A stretch of DNA of 64,000 bases from CAZHUM01 sp046484045 (GCA_046484045.1 JAWOBZ010000080.1:1-64000), one strand, 5' to 3'. Numbered from the stretch's first letter, positions 52,944 to 61,717 are shown. Made by a program: numbers and translations. The notes: generated by a model from the letters alone, not told the origin.

Positions 52944-54455
52944 TTATAGAAGCGGGTACTCTTCCAGTGTAGTCAGATCGTTCGAGTAGCACTCCCGGAT
53001 ATCGTCTATACCCAGCCTGAGCATCACCATCCTTTCCAGACCGAGACCCCATGCGAGAACCGGATGTTCGATACCATGGGGCTTGGTGACCTCTTCTCTG
53101 AATATACCCGCCCCGCCCATCTCCAGGTAGTCGTCCTTGAATTTAGCGAACACCTCCAAGCTGGGCTCTGTGAACGGGAAGTAAGACGGTTTGACTTTCA
53201 CGTCGTCGAATCCCATCTTTTTGTAGAATTCTTTCATCAGTCCGATCAGCATGTTAAGATTGGCCCCCTTCTCCATAACGATACCCTCTATCTGGATGAA
53301 CTGTGAAAGGTGGGTGGCATCAGTTGCCTCGCTCCTGAAATTCCAATCCAGCGAGAACGCCTTGACAGGAGGCTCCGTATGTTCTGATAAGTATTTGATC
53401 GAGCTGACCGTGGTATGTGTCCTAAGAACGGCCCTCTGGGCTTCTTCCTTGCTCCACCTGTACCTCCAACCTTTCGACCTGCCGTCTCCACCGTCCTCGT
53501 GCATGCCCTTGATCTTCTCAACTATCTCACCCTGGATCTCTATCTTCTCCGGATGTTTCATGTAAAAAGTATCCTGCAGATCCCTTGCGGGATGGTCCTG
53601 GGGTATGAACAGCGCGTCCATGTTCCAGAAGGTAGGTTGAACGAAATCGTGCTTCATCTCGGTGAATCCCATGTCCAAAAAGACCCTCCTGACCTTCTCG
53701 ATCTCCCTACGAACCGGATGTTTCTTTCCGCCGTATCTAGTGGGTGCGAAGGCGTGTATGTCATAGGATCTGATCTCGGCTTCCTTCCAAGCACCGGTCC
53801 TGATTATATCGGGAGTGAGCTGGGATATCTGCGGCCGGATCTCGATGCCCTGGTCCACGATCTTTTGCCCTTTATCTGTAAGTTTCACTGTTCGAGATAC
53901 CTGCTGTTTTTCATCGATTATTTCTTTCCTGGAAAGCAGTTTCTTTACCGTGTATTCGTCAACATCTTTTTCAGACAGTTCTCCCTCTTTGGCGAGTCTG
54001 AGTATCAATCTCTCGTCCTTTCCCTTCTCCTTCAGCGCCTTCCTACCCTTCTTTGTGAGCTCCAAGAACGTGTCTCCACCTTCCTTCCGCATATCCACCC
54101 AGCCCTTGTCTTTGAGCCACCCGAGAGCGATCCCCGTCTTCTTTTTGTCGAGTCCGCTCTCTTCCTGCATCTCGGAGATGGTGCACCTTCCGCCCACCTT
54201 GTCGATGTACTTCAAAGCGGTCCTTTCGGGAAGGTCTTTCTTCGCCATGCTCTTCTTAGCCAGTGAATAGAATTTGGTCACATCCTCATCTACTTCCACA
54301 AGGGACTTTGAATTGAGCCACGAAACGGCGTTCATCACTTGGACCATCTGATCAAAGTCCCCGTTCTTTTGGATCTCTTCAGGGCTCCCCTCTCCACCTA
54401 TCTCTCCGAGAACGACGAGTACTTTTTTTTCCAGATGACTCAAATCATCAGACAT
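52944..54455 (-). CDS. pheS: Phenylalanyl-tRNA synthetase alpha subunit
   Basis: 503 residues, archaeal/eukaryotic type with N-terminal winged-helix modules (about 1-165; ISEMQEESGLDKKKTGIALGWL). Class II catalytic core with motif 2 (FRSEATDATHLSQFIQIEG) and motif 3 (GLGLERMVML). Charges tRNA-Phe, the substrate of TYW1 encoded 30 kb away. The pheT partner is not in this window. It converges on the PH-like gene with a 7-bp gap. Confidence 0.97.
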   Translation of the reverse strand: MSDDLSHLEKKVLVVLGEIGGEGSPEEIQKNGDFDQMVQVMNAVSWLNSKSLVEVDEDVTKFYSLAKKSMAKKDLPERTALKYIDKVGGRCTISEMQEESGLDKKKTGIALGWLKDKGWVDMRKEGGDTFLELTKKGRKALKEKGKDERLILRLAKEGELSEKDVDEYTVKKLLSRKEIIDEKQQVSRTVKLTDKGQKIVDQGIEIRPQISQLTPDIIRTGAWKEAEIRSYDIHAFAPTRYGGKKHPVRREIEKVRRVFLDMGFTEMKHDFVQPTFWNMDALFIPQDHPARDLQDTFYMKHPEKIEIQGEIVEKIKGMHEDGGDGRSKGWRYRWSKEEAQRAVLRTHTTVSSIKYLSEHTEPPVKAFSLDWNFRSEATDATHLSQFIQIEGIVMEKGANLNMLIGLMKEFYKKMGFDDVKVKPSYFPFTEPSLEVFAKFKDDYLEMGGAGIFREEVTKPHGIEHPVLAWGLGLERMVMLRLGIDDIRECYSNDLTTLEEYPLL

Positions 54456-54492
54456 GGTACCTCTCTATTAACTGATTGAATATATATTTTTA

Positions 54493-56013
54493 TCAGAGCA
54501 TCTCTCCGATTACTTTTTCTACGTCCCTGACCAACTCGCCGTTCACTATCGTCTCCTTGACGACATCTATATCTGGAGCCAACGGTCTGTCGGTTTCCAA
54601 TGGAGGTACCTTAGCTCTTAATACCTCGTAAGCGGCTTTCACACCTTTGCCGGGCTCTAGCTCGTGAAATTCCAGACCCTGTGCCGCAGCTAGAAGTTCT
54701 ATGGCTACGACGTACTCCACATTGTTAAGTATCTCCCTTGCCTGCCGGGCTGCGATGGTCCCCATGCTTACATGGTCCTCCTGCCCGGCTGAGGTTGGGA
54801 TCGAATCAACGCTGGCGGGATGAGCTAGTACCTTGTTCTCGGAAACGAGTGAAGCAGCGGTGTACTGAGCTATCATGAAGCCGGAGTTCAAACCCGGGTC
54901 CTTCGTTAGAAACGGCGGTAGACCGCTCTCTTGTTCGAACATCAACTTGTCGGTGGTCCTCTCGGATATGTTGCCGATCTCTGCGATCGATGCGCCGAAG
55001 AAGTCCATGGCTAGTGCAACCGGCTGACCGTGAAAATTCCCTCCGGAGATTATGTCTCCATTTGGAAACACGAGAGGGTTATCGTTCGCGGAGTTCATCT
55101 CGATAGATATGACCTTCTCTACGTAATCCATCGTGTCCCTGGCAACTCCGTAGACCTGGGGCATGCATCTCAGGGTGTAGGGATCCTGCACCTTCTCGCA
55201 GTCCTTGTGTGATTCGATTATCTCACTGCCCGTTGTGAGAAGTCTAAGATTCTTGGCACACGCTATCTGGCCGGGATGTGGTCTTACACTGTGTATCCTC
55301 TCGTCGAATGCAGTGGACGTACCTCTTAGAGCCTCCAAGCTCATGGCGCTTGCGATCTGTGCCGCTTTGAGAAGCTGCCTTGCATCCCTTATAGCCAGGG
55401 CGCCTATGGCGGTCATAACTTGTGTGCCGTTCAGAAGGGCTAGACCCTCTTTTGCCTTGAGTTTCAGCGTGTCTATACCGGCTCTCTCCATCGCTTCGTC
55501 GCCCGGCAGCAGTTCTCCTTTATAAACCGCCTCTCCCTCTCCGATCATCACCAAAGACATGTGTGCAAGCGGTGCTAGATCACCGGAGGCTCCCACACTG
55601 CCCTTGCTGGGGATCACTGGGTGTACCTTCTTGTTCAGCATCTCGATAAGCGTTTCTATGACCTCGGGTCTCACTCCGCTGTATCCCTTGGCCAGAGTGT
55701 TAGCTCTGAGAAGCATCGTCCCTCTTACCACGTCCCTATCCAACGGCTCTCCCACTCCACTTGCATGACTCAGGATCAGATTTCTCTGCAGTTCTTCTGT
55801 CTTTTCTTTATCGATCTTGACGTTGGAAAGTTCACCGAAACCCGTGTTTATCCCGTAGACACTCTCATCGCCCTTTTGTGCCTTCTCCACTGTATCACGG
55901 GAGTGATTTATTTTTACCAAACACTCATCGGATAGGGCGACCTCCTCGTCCAATCTCGCAGTACGATGTACGTCTAAAATACTCAAATTCTCTCCATCTA
56001 CAGTTACTGTCAT
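54493..56013 (-). CDS. hutH: Histidine ammonia-lyase
   Basis: 506 residues, class I aromatic amino-acid lyase. The MIO prosthetic group precursor ASG is present in GSVGASGDLAPLAHM (about 143-157). Other conserved blocks: INTGFGELSNV, GNFHGQPVALAMD and QEDHVSMG. It deaminates histidine to urocanate. No hutU, hutI or hutG lies next to it in the window. It extends the amino-acid-degrading theme. The histidine type is favoured over phenylalanine by the QEDHVSMG signature. Confidence 0.93.
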   Translation of the reverse strand: MTVTVDGENLSILDVHRTARLDEEVALSDECLVKINHSRDTVEKAQKGDESVYGINTGFGELSNVKIDKEKTEELQRNLILSHASGVGEPLDRDVVRGTMLLRANTLAKGYSGVRPEVIETLIEMLNKKVHPVIPSKGSVGASGDLAPLAHMSLVMIGEGEAVYKGELLPGDEAMERAGIDTLKLKAKEGLALLNGTQVMTAIGALAIRDARQLLKAAQIASAMSLEALRGTSTAFDERIHSVRPHPGQIACAKNLRLLTTGSEIIESHKDCEKVQDPYTLRCMPQVYGVARDTMDYVEKVISIEMNSANDNPLVFPNGDIISGGNFHGQPVALAMDFFGASIAEIGNISERTTDKLMFEQESGLPPFLTKDPGLNSGFMIAQYTAASLVSENKVLAHPASVDSIPTSAGQEDHVSMGTIAARQAREILNNVEYVVAIELLAAAQGLEFHELEPGKGVKAAYEVLRAKVPPLETDRPLAPDIDVVKETIVNGELVRDVEKVIGEML

Positions 56014-56061
56014 CGAAGGGTGATTGACAAGATATACTTTAAAATTCTCCCTATATTCATC

Positions 56062-56535
56062 CTATAGATTGACTCCTCTCTGTCCCTGATAGTTACCCGA
56101 TCTTTCGGCGTAGGATTTCTCACTAGATGCATCCAACTTGTGTAACACCATCTGAGCGAAGGTCTCTCCGATGGGGACTTCTATTTCCTTGTGCGAGTTG
56201 AAGGCGCTCAGGGTTAGATTACCCTCGAAACCGGCGTCTATCATACCGAAGGATGCTAGGACTCCTTTACGCGCCCAAGTAGTTCTTATCCACAGCTCAC
56301 CTGCAACATCGGGTGGGAATTTTACGTACTCCTTGGTGGAAACAGCGAACCAAGTGTAGCCCGGGATCACCGCTTTACCCTCTCTTTCCGACCTCCTACC
56401 TTCGACGGAGATCTCATCTATGGTAAGATCATATCCGTTGGGCGTTAGATTCTCCTCTCTGTAGTCCTCGATCACCAGCGTTTTGTCGTCCAGCATCTTG
56501 GTTATTTGGGCATCGGATAGTATCATATTACTCAC
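56062..56535 (-). CDS. dcd: dCTP deaminase
   Basis: 157 residues (148-154 in some relatives). Active-site Glu in GMIDAGFEGNLTL, and RTTWARKGVLAS. A dUTPase-like trimer fold. Produces dUTP from dCTP (or dUMP if bifunctional). The annotated start is GTG at 56535; ATG at 56526 (MILSDAQI) is the more usual family start. Divergent from the HEAT-repeat gene. Confidence 0.93.
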   Translation of the reverse strand: MSNMILSDAQITKMLDDKTLVIEDYREENLTPNGYDLTIDEISVEGRRSEREGKAVIPGYTWFAVSTKEYVKFPPDVAGELWIRTTWARKGVLASFGMIDAGFEGNLTLSAFNSHKEIEVPIGETFAQMVLHKLDASSEKSYAERSGNYQGQRGVNL

Positions 56536-56613
56536 CGAGAAACACGGTTATAGGAATCGGTTTTGTGCTAATCGATAAAGCTTATTAACGATGATGATTT
56601 AAAGATTTCTCAT

Positions 56614-58164
56614 ATGTTAGATCCGGACTTTTTGGAAAAATTGAACGTCGAGAAGCTCCTATCCACTGCGAAAAACGGGGACTACGAATCCAAAAAGTTC
56701 GCTATCAAAGCGCTTGGTATGTTGAAAGAGGAAAGAAGTGTCGACATTCTGAGAGAGATCGCTTGGAACAGCGAGTACACCTTGATCAGAGGCAATGCCA
56801 TCTGGGCGCTTGGTGAGATAGGTAGTACCGAGGACGCTTCGGATCTAAAACACCTGGCACTCTATGATGTGGATGAAAGTATAAGGATCAGTTCGATAAA
56901 GGCACTAGGCTACATCGGTGATAAGTCGGTCATAAGGGACCTGATCAATCTGGTGGTTCACGACCCGTCTAAAAATGTGCGTTTGGCTGCTGCATGGGCG
57001 TGTTCTGAATTGGATCCCGATATGTCTTTGAAAGAGATAATACCGTGGTTGAAGAAACCGGATGCGGAAGTTAGAGGGTACGCCGCTGAAGCGATGGGTA
57101 TGATACAAACGGATACTTCTTTAAAATATCTCATACGTGCTTTGAAAGATGAGAAAGTGGTCGTTAGACGGGCCGCAGCTAGGTCCCTGGGACAGATCGG
57201 CTCTGAAGAGGCGGTTCCCGCCCTGGTCGAGTGCCTCAACGATGTGGATGATAGGGTGAGAAGGGCTGCGGTCAAATCCATGGGCGAGATAGGTTCTGAC
57301 CAAGCGGTACCAGATCTGATAGAATCCCTTCGTAAAAGTGGGGACCGGATATTCAAAGGCATGGTGGTATGGTCTCTTGGAATCATCGGAGATGATAGAG
57401 CAGCAAACATTCTAAACGAACTGCTCATCCACGACGAATATATAATAAGAAAATCGGCCATCTGGGCACTGGGTGAGATATGCTGTACCGATCATATCGA
57501 GGGGCTCATCGAGGGGCTCTATGACAAACGAGACGATATGAGGAAAGAAGCGGCAGAAGCACTGGGTAAACTCGGTGATCGCAGGGCGGTTTTCGAGCTT
57601 CTTCGTGCTCTGAATTATCATGATCCAGGCGTGAGAAAAGATGCCGCTTATGCCCTGGGTGTGCTCGGGGAAGATATCGCCGTTAAATACTTGAAGGCAT
57701 TGTTATCGGACCCATCTCCACAGGTCAGAAAGGAGACTGTGATAGCTCTCGGTAAGATAGGTAACGAATCACCAGTCACCGACCTTATACGTTTGCTCTA
57801 CTACGATGATCGGCAGTTAAGGCAGTGTGCCGCCTGGGCTCTTGGCTGCATCGGTGACGAGATGGCGGTCGCGGACCTCGTAACTATATTGAAGGACGAG
57901 GGCCCGCATGTAAGGGGTGAGGCGGTAAAAGCGCTGGGCAAGATCGGTGATCCAGATGCTTTGGAAAATCTGATCGATGTTTTAAGTGACGACAATAGAT
58001 GGGTAAGAAAATACGCGGTAAGGGCTCTCGCCGAGATCGGGGGTGAAAAATCGATGATGAGTTTGATAAGAGCATTCAATCAACAACCTCCGTGGCTAAT
58101 GGACGATATCTTGGAATCCCTCTTTATTTTAGAAAAGAAACATTATTCAGGGAAGAGAGTGTGA
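56614..58164 (+). CDS. HEAT-repeat (PBS-lyase-type) protein
   Basis: 516 residues made of about 16 HEAT-like repeats of 30-31 residues with the pattern VRxxAAxALGxIGdexAVxxLixxL. No catalytic domain. Such solenoids are scaffolds for protein-protein contacts; in bacteria and archaea some act with phycobilin lyases or in chromosome or flagellar systems, but this protein gives no hint. ATG 56614 preceded by TTAAAGATTTC, without an obvious Shine-Dalgarno. It is 6 nt from the transporter start downstream. Confidence 0.85.
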   Translation: MLDPDFLEKLNVEKLLSTAKNGDYESKKFAIKALGMLKEERSVDILREIAWNSEYTLIRGNAIWALGEIGSTEDASDLKHLALYDVDESIRISSIKALGYIGDKSVIRDLINLVVHDPSKNVRLAAAWACSELDPDMSLKEIIPWLKKPDAEVRGYAAEAMGMIQTDTSLKYLIRALKDEKVVVRRAAARSLGQIGSEEAVPALVECLNDVDDRVRRAAVKSMGEIGSDQAVPDLIESLRKSGDRIFKGMVVWSLGIIGDDRAANILNELLIHDEYIIRKSAIWALGEICCTDHIEGLIEGLYDKRDDMRKEAAEALGKLGDRRAVFELLRALNYHDPGVRKDAAYALGVLGEDIAVKYLKALLSDPSPQVRKETVIALGKIGNESPVTDLIRLLYYDDRQLRQCAAWALGCIGDEMAVADLVTILKDEGPHVRGEAVKALGKIGDPDALENLIDVLSDDNRWVRKYAVRALAEIGGEKSMMSLIRAFNQQPPWLMDDILESLFILEKKHYSGKRV

Positions 58165-58170
58165 TGTCGA

Positions 58171-59118
58171 TTGAAAGTCGTTGACAAAACTAAACCTATA
58201 GAGCGATTGAGTTCTAAATACATCACCGTTCTCGTCTTCTCGATGGTGCTCTGGGGCCTTTCTTTTCCCGCCATCAAATTGGCTCTCGAGGAAGTCGATC
58301 CCATAACTCTGGGCTTGATGCGGACCCTTTTCGGTGCCATCCCGTTCTCTATAGTCGTGTTCAAAAAACTCGGCACCAAGTACGTGTTGAGATCCTTGAA
58401 AGAAGACCCTTATCCCTTCACTGCCATCGCACTCTTTCAATTCTTCTTACCGTTAGCGGCTCAGAACGTCGGTATGAACATGATGGCCCCGGAGACCGCC
58501 GCATCACTCAGCTCAATCATCCAAGCAACATCCCCCATATTCGGCCTGTTCTTATCCGCTATGATATTAAAAGAGTACATCGGATTGAAAAAGGCCTTCG
58601 GAGCTGCGATAGCCCTGAGTGGAACGATCTTGTTGGTCACTAGAGGTGGGGTCGTTCTCAGCGGGTCTGATTTCACCGGAAATATGCTTCTTCTAGCCAG
58701 CGCGGTTTTCTATTCGATTTCGGGGGTCATAACCAAGCAGGCATTGAATAAACACGAGCCCGAGAAGGTGATAACCCTCGCCTTGATCTTATCATCCCTA
58801 TTCTTCTTGCCAACGGCACTTCTTACCGAGAATATTCATAATTTAGCTTCCGTATCTGTTTTCAGCTGGACGCTGATGGCTTACCTAGGGATCATATGTA
58901 CTGGGATAGCTCTTTTCTTATGGTATGTAGTCTTGAAAAAGAACCAGCTCTCCAAGCAGATACTGTTCACTTACTTGATCCCCCTCTTCGGAACCGGCTT
59001 TTCTCACATCTTCCTCGGTGAAAGCATGGGAGTGAAAACCGCCCTTTTCGGTATTGTCATTATCGCCGGGATATCCATAGCCCAGTACGAAAAAAAACGT
59101 GAAGCTGAAGATGGATGA
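58171..59118 (+). CDS. EamA-family (DMT) transporter
   Basis: 315 residues with ten predicted TM helices in two EamA repeats: the first starts at FSMVLWGLSFPAIKLALEEV and the second at LLLASAVFYSISGVITKQA. Exporter or importer of small metabolites or amino acids. TTG start at 58171 (the ATG at 58164 opens only a short frame). Six nt downstream of the HEAT gene, likely co-transcribed. A role in amino-acid export is possible, given the fermentation-like gene set. Confidence 0.9.
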   Translation: MKVVDKTKPIERLSSKYITVLVFSMVLWGLSFPAIKLALEEVDPITLGLMRTLFGAIPFSIVVFKKLGTKYVLRSLKEDPYPFTAIALFQFFLPLAAQNVGMNMMAPETAASLSSIIQATSPIFGLFLSAMILKEYIGLKKAFGAAIALSGTILLVTRGGVVLSGSDFTGNMLLLASAVFYSISGVITKQALNKHEPEKVITLALILSSLFFLPTALLTENIHNLASVSVFSWTLMAYLGIICTGIALFLWYVVLKKNQLSKQILFTYLIPLFGTGFSHIFLGESMGVKTALFGIVIIAGISIAQYEKKREAEDG

Positions 59119-59124
59119 TCGATG

Positions 59125-59217
59125 TTATCTACAGCACGAGTGACCGCAACTGGGACAAAGCCAACATCCTTCACGCGGTTGAAGTTCTTCTCCACATTTA
59201 GGGCATTCTATCTCCAT
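59125..59217 (-). CDS. 30-residue double-CxxC zinc-ribbon microprotein
   Basis: Short ORF of 30 codons: MEIECPKCGEELQ, then PREGCWLCPSCGHSCCR. It has four CxxC-type pairs or near-pairs: C5/C8, C18/C21, C24, C28/C29. The end pattern GCxxCxxCGxSxC resembles the C-terminal redox tail of class II ribonucleotide reductases. A TATA box CTTATATATC at 59237-59246 lies about 25 nt before the ATG, so a leaderless transcript is well supported. Function unknown: perhaps a zinc-binding or redox module supplied in trans. It lies between the transporter and the glycerate kinase. Confidence 0.6.
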   Translation of the reverse strand: MEIECPKCGEELQPREGCWLCPSCGHSCCR

Positions 59218-59236
59218 GTTAAACGATGATCATCAA

Positions 59237-59246
59237 GATATATAAG
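59237..59246 (-). promoter_or_regulatory. TATA box of the zinc-ribbon microprotein
   Basis: CTTATATATC read on the minus strand, at typical distance for a leaderless ATG at 59217. Confidence 0.55.
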
Positions 59247-59277
59247 TCTAAAATAGGGTGGGTAGGGTGAAAGTAGT

Positions 59278-60606
59278 TTAAGAAACAATTACAACTGAAA
59301 TGTCGTTGACGTTCGTGTTGCTTTCGAACTCGATGGAATCACCCAACTCATCGAAGAAAATCTCAGTTTGATGTTCGTTAAGAGCTTTTTCTGCGTTCAG
59401 TGAGGAACGGTATATGGTCATACCATCGGCTATAGCTCCCGATTTTCCCACCCCATCCACACCGTCTGTATCTATACTTGCCACGACTATGTCCCTTCCT
59501 CTTATCTCTTGGGCAAAACTTAGAACGAACTCCCTGTTCGGTCCGCCTTTCAACTCTGTATCCATCTTTTTTTTCATCTCCACCGTCATCTCACCACCGA
59601 TTATCAGTGCCGCCGGTGTTTTTATCGGGTTGCCGCTTTTCTGTATCTCCACAGCTATACTTGCCAGAGGTTTCGCCACCTCGGTCGCTATACCCTGATT
59701 CTCCGATGTCAAAAGCCAGTTGGTAAGGTTTTTACTTTCTGCAACGGCTTTTACTTTCTGGAGCGCGATCATGTTGCTCCCCACGAGGAAGTTATTCGCT
59801 TCGACCCTCTTCGGTGTCTCTTCTATCTCACCGCTCTTACCCATGGAAAGATGGACCCTGATAGATTCTGATACTTTATCCCACAAGTCATATCTCTTTA
59901 TGACCGCCACCGCATCTCCATATGTAGATGGATCTGCAACGGTGGGACCGGATGCCACATCGGTCAGCTCATCTCCTACCACGTCGGAGATGATGAGAGA
60001 AATTATTTGATTTCCGTCACTGCACAAATCAGCTGACCTTCCACCTTTCACCTTGGATAGATGTTTTCTCACCGTGTTGATCTCACTGACGTTGGCACCG
60101 CTCTCCAACATCATCTCATTCAGTTCTATAATATCTTTGAGTTCGATATCGTCGTGGGGTAACGTGTAGAGTGATGATCCGCCTCCGGATACCAAGAAGA
60201 TGATAATGCTGTTCTGTGCGGAACTTATCTTATCGTATATCTCTTTGGAATGTCTAATATTTTCTTCTGAAGGGAGTGGGTGCGTACCGGATCTCACTTC
60301 CACGTTTAGATCCCCTGCATCCATGTGTTTTTTATTGGTGATGATAAGCCCGTCATCTATTTCGAGCTCTGAGAAGGGTTTCGCCATGGGCACGGAGGAC
60401 TTTCCTATACCGAACAGCAGGATCTTATCGTAAGAATCTAACTCGAATGTTTCGTCTTTGACTTTTAAAACGTTATCTTCGATGGATATACTATCTTCAA
60501 CTAATTTCTCTGGATCGGCTCCTTTTACACCTGCCATGAGCATCTCGATCGCTATCTCTCGCATCTCCGGAATTTCCATATCACGAGTGGTAATTACAAG
60601 TAGCAA
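59278..60606 (-). CDS. gck: Glycerate 2-kinase (MOFRL/GckA type)
   Basis: 442 residues as the longest frame; the TTG at 60606 is doubtful, and the ATG at 60579 (MEIPEMREIA) is favoured because AAAATATTTTTG near 60606-60617 is a TATA-like box about 30 nt ahead. DUF4147 N-terminal domain (FGIGKSSVPMA, VRSGTHPLPSEEN, LVSGGGSSLY, ISDVVGDELTDVASGPT) and the C-terminal MOFRL domain (GGEMTVE, ASIDTDGVDG). Phosphorylates glycerate to 2-phosphoglycerate, feeding lower glycolysis with pgk-derived products. Confidence 0.92.
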   Translation of the reverse strand: MLLVITTRDMEIPEMREIAIEMLMAGVKGADPEKLVEDSISIEDNVLKVKDETFELDSYDKILLFGIGKSSVPMAKPFSELEIDDGLIITNKKHMDAGDLNVEVRSGTHPLPSEENIRHSKEIYDKISSAQNSIIIFLVSGGGSSLYTLPHDDIELKDIIELNEMMLESGANVSEINTVRKHLSKVKGGRSADLCSDGNQIISLIISDVVGDELTDVASGPTVADPSTYGDAVAVIKRYDLWDKVSESIRVHLSMGKSGEIEETPKRVEANNFLVGSNMIALQKVKAVAESKNLTNWLLTSENQGIATEVAKPLASIAVEIQKSGNPIKTPAALIIGGEMTVEMKKKMDTELKGGPNREFVLSFAQEIRGRDIVVASIDTDGVDGVGKSGAIADGMTIYRSSLNAEKALNEHQTEIFFDELGDSIEFESNTNVNDISVVIVS

Positions 60607-60639
60607 AAATATTTTGTGTTCTTTTATCTATCGATGTTG

Positions 60640-60649
60640 AACGAGCTCG
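60640..60649 (+). repeat. 10-nt copy of the tRNA-Arg 3' end
   Basis: AACGAGCTCG is identical to 60978-60987, which covers the discriminator and last acceptor bases of the minus-strand tRNA-Arg. About 340 bp separate them. It may be an attachment-site-like duplication or part of the tRNA-fragment and hairpin pattern. AACGAGCTT also recurs near 60699 and 60750. Confidence 0.4.
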
Positions 60650-60652
60650 TCC

Positions 60653-60962
60653 AAAAATCACCGGAGATTTTTCTAAAGCTCTTTAAAATCAAAGATTTCA
60701 AACGAGCTTATCAGAAATCAAAGATTTCTAAATGCTCGTTAAAACAAGTTGAACGAGCTTCACAAAATGCTAACGCATTTTCTTCGCCTGCCAAAACAAG
60801 TTTGGCAGACCCGGGGGGATTCTGGTCACAATCACTCGCTTTGCTCGTGATTCTAACCGCTCGTGAAGCAAAGCTACACCCCCTGCTCGGAATTGTTCAC
60901 TAAGTTCACAATTCCAACCGTTCATCTATTTTTCCAAAATAGACTCACGAACCCAAGGGTTC
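60653..60962. repeat. Nine-hairpin array next to tRNA-Arg
   Basis: Hairpins, each with a different stem: 60653-60672 (AAAAATC/GATTTTT), 60686-60698 (AAATC/GATTT), 60714-60728 (GAAATC/GATTTC), 60764-60781 (AAAATGC/GCATTTT), 60789-60807 (TGCCAAA/TTTGGCA), 60830-60852 (AATCACTCGC against GCTCGTGATT, one mismatch), 60889-60915 (GGAATTGT/ACAATTCC), 60926-60942 (CTATTTT/AAAATAG) and 60949-60962 (GAACCC/GGGTTC). CGGGGGGATTC at 60812-60822 is an exact copy of the tRNA-Arg T-arm piece at 60986-60996. Stems vary while spacing words such as ACGAGCT and GCTCGT recur. No ORF spans the region. Confidence 0.75.
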
Positions 60963-60979
60963 TCACCCCCTCACATAAA

Positions 60980-61053
60980 CGAGCTCGGGGGGATTCGAAC
61001 CCCCGTCCATGGCTCCGAAGGCCATAAGGATATCCAGACTACCCTACGAGCCC
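60980..61053 (-). tRNA. tRNA-Arg (TCG)
   Basis: Acceptor GGGCTCG with CGAGCTC (one G-T pair), anticodon stem ATGGC/GCCAT with loop CTTCGGA (anticodon TCG, codon CGA), perfect T arm GGGGG-TTCGAAT-CCCCC, discriminator G. No intron, no encoded CCA. Confidence 0.94.
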
Positions 61054-61127
61054 AGAAATGATATAAATCTATGAAGGGACTCATAACCGTCCATGTATTA
61101 ATAATTTTAATTTATTATTTTTAATTT

Positions 61128-61265
61128 ATGGGATGTTCCACGCTATCTTATACGGACGCTATACATCTAGCCACTGCACTAATGGCTGATTGTGATGTTT
61201 TGTATACTGGTGATCCAATTTTTAAAGATATAGATGAGATCGAAAACGTAGTTATCCCATGCTAG
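61128..61265 (+). pseudogene. Remnant of a VapC-type PIN toxin (C-terminal end only)
   Basis: 45 codons starting at an internal ATG: the segment TDAIHLATALMADCDVLYTGDP followed by IFKDIDEIENVVIP matches the last third of PIN-domain VapC toxins (D-x-IHLATA with a catalytic Asp, then the TxDxxF-like TGDPIF). The first two catalytic regions are missing, and no partner antitoxin is next to it. It lies between tRNA-Arg and the HIT gene. Confidence 0.6.
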
Positions 61266-61269
61266 TTCA

Positions 61270-61710
61270 TCAAAGCAGCGCCCGGATATCCTCCGCTACC
61301 TTATCCAACTGCTCCCTTTCCCTGCGAATAAAATGTTTTTTCTTATCGTATTTGAACTCGAAGCCATCTCCCTCGAATCTCGGTACTAGGATGAGGTGAT
61401 GATGGAAAATCTCCTGACCGGCTTCTTCACCGTCAGCTATGAACCAATTTATGCCTTCACTCTTGTAATCCGATCTTATTATGGCATCCGATACTTTTCT
61501 AGCGATCTTGGTAATATGAAGGTGGGTTTCTTCATCCAGATCCTTCAGATAGGGTATGTGCTTTTTAGGTATGACCACCATCTGACCATCGTTAACTGGA
61601 TAAAGATCCGGGAAGACTATCACTTTGTCATCTTCGTATACCAGGCTGACCGGTGATTTCCCTTCTACTATCCTGCAGAACACACATTTAGACTCATCTT
61701 CTTTCGTCAT
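61270..61710 (-). CDS. HIT-family hydrolase with variant motif
   Basis: 146 residues from the ATG at 61710; a longer frame (to 61746) overlaps the small membrane-protein gene upstream and is less likely. CVFCRIVEGKSP start with two zinc-type Cys, VFPDLYPVNDGQMVVIPKKH is typical of HIT. The histidine triad, usually HxHxHxx, reads FHHHLILVPR, so the third His is replaced by Ile while the nucleophile position keeps a His. Substrates of the family are dinucleotide polyphosphates and nucleoside phosphoramidates. Confidence 0.88.
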   Translation of the reverse strand: MTKEDESKCVFCRIVEGKSPVSLVYEDDKVIVFPDLYPVNDGQMVVIPKKHIPYLKDLDEETHLHITKIARKVSDAIIRSDYKSEGINWFIADGEEAGQEIFHHHLILVPRFEGDGFEFKYDKKKHFIRREREQLDKVAEDIRALL

Positions 61711-61717
61711 GATATCA

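Noticed and set aside
53415..54266. Antisense frame of 283 codons inside pheS
   Set aside because: Fully inside a well-conserved synthetase gene; composition is that of a shadow frame.
60616..60903. 95-codon frame across the tRNA-Arg hairpin array
   Set aside because: Its translation follows the hairpin repeats, has no family match and no promoter; better explained as open by chance.
60653..60962. CRISPR array
   Set aside because: The hairpins have no constant repeat sequence or even spacing, and no cas genes are nearby.
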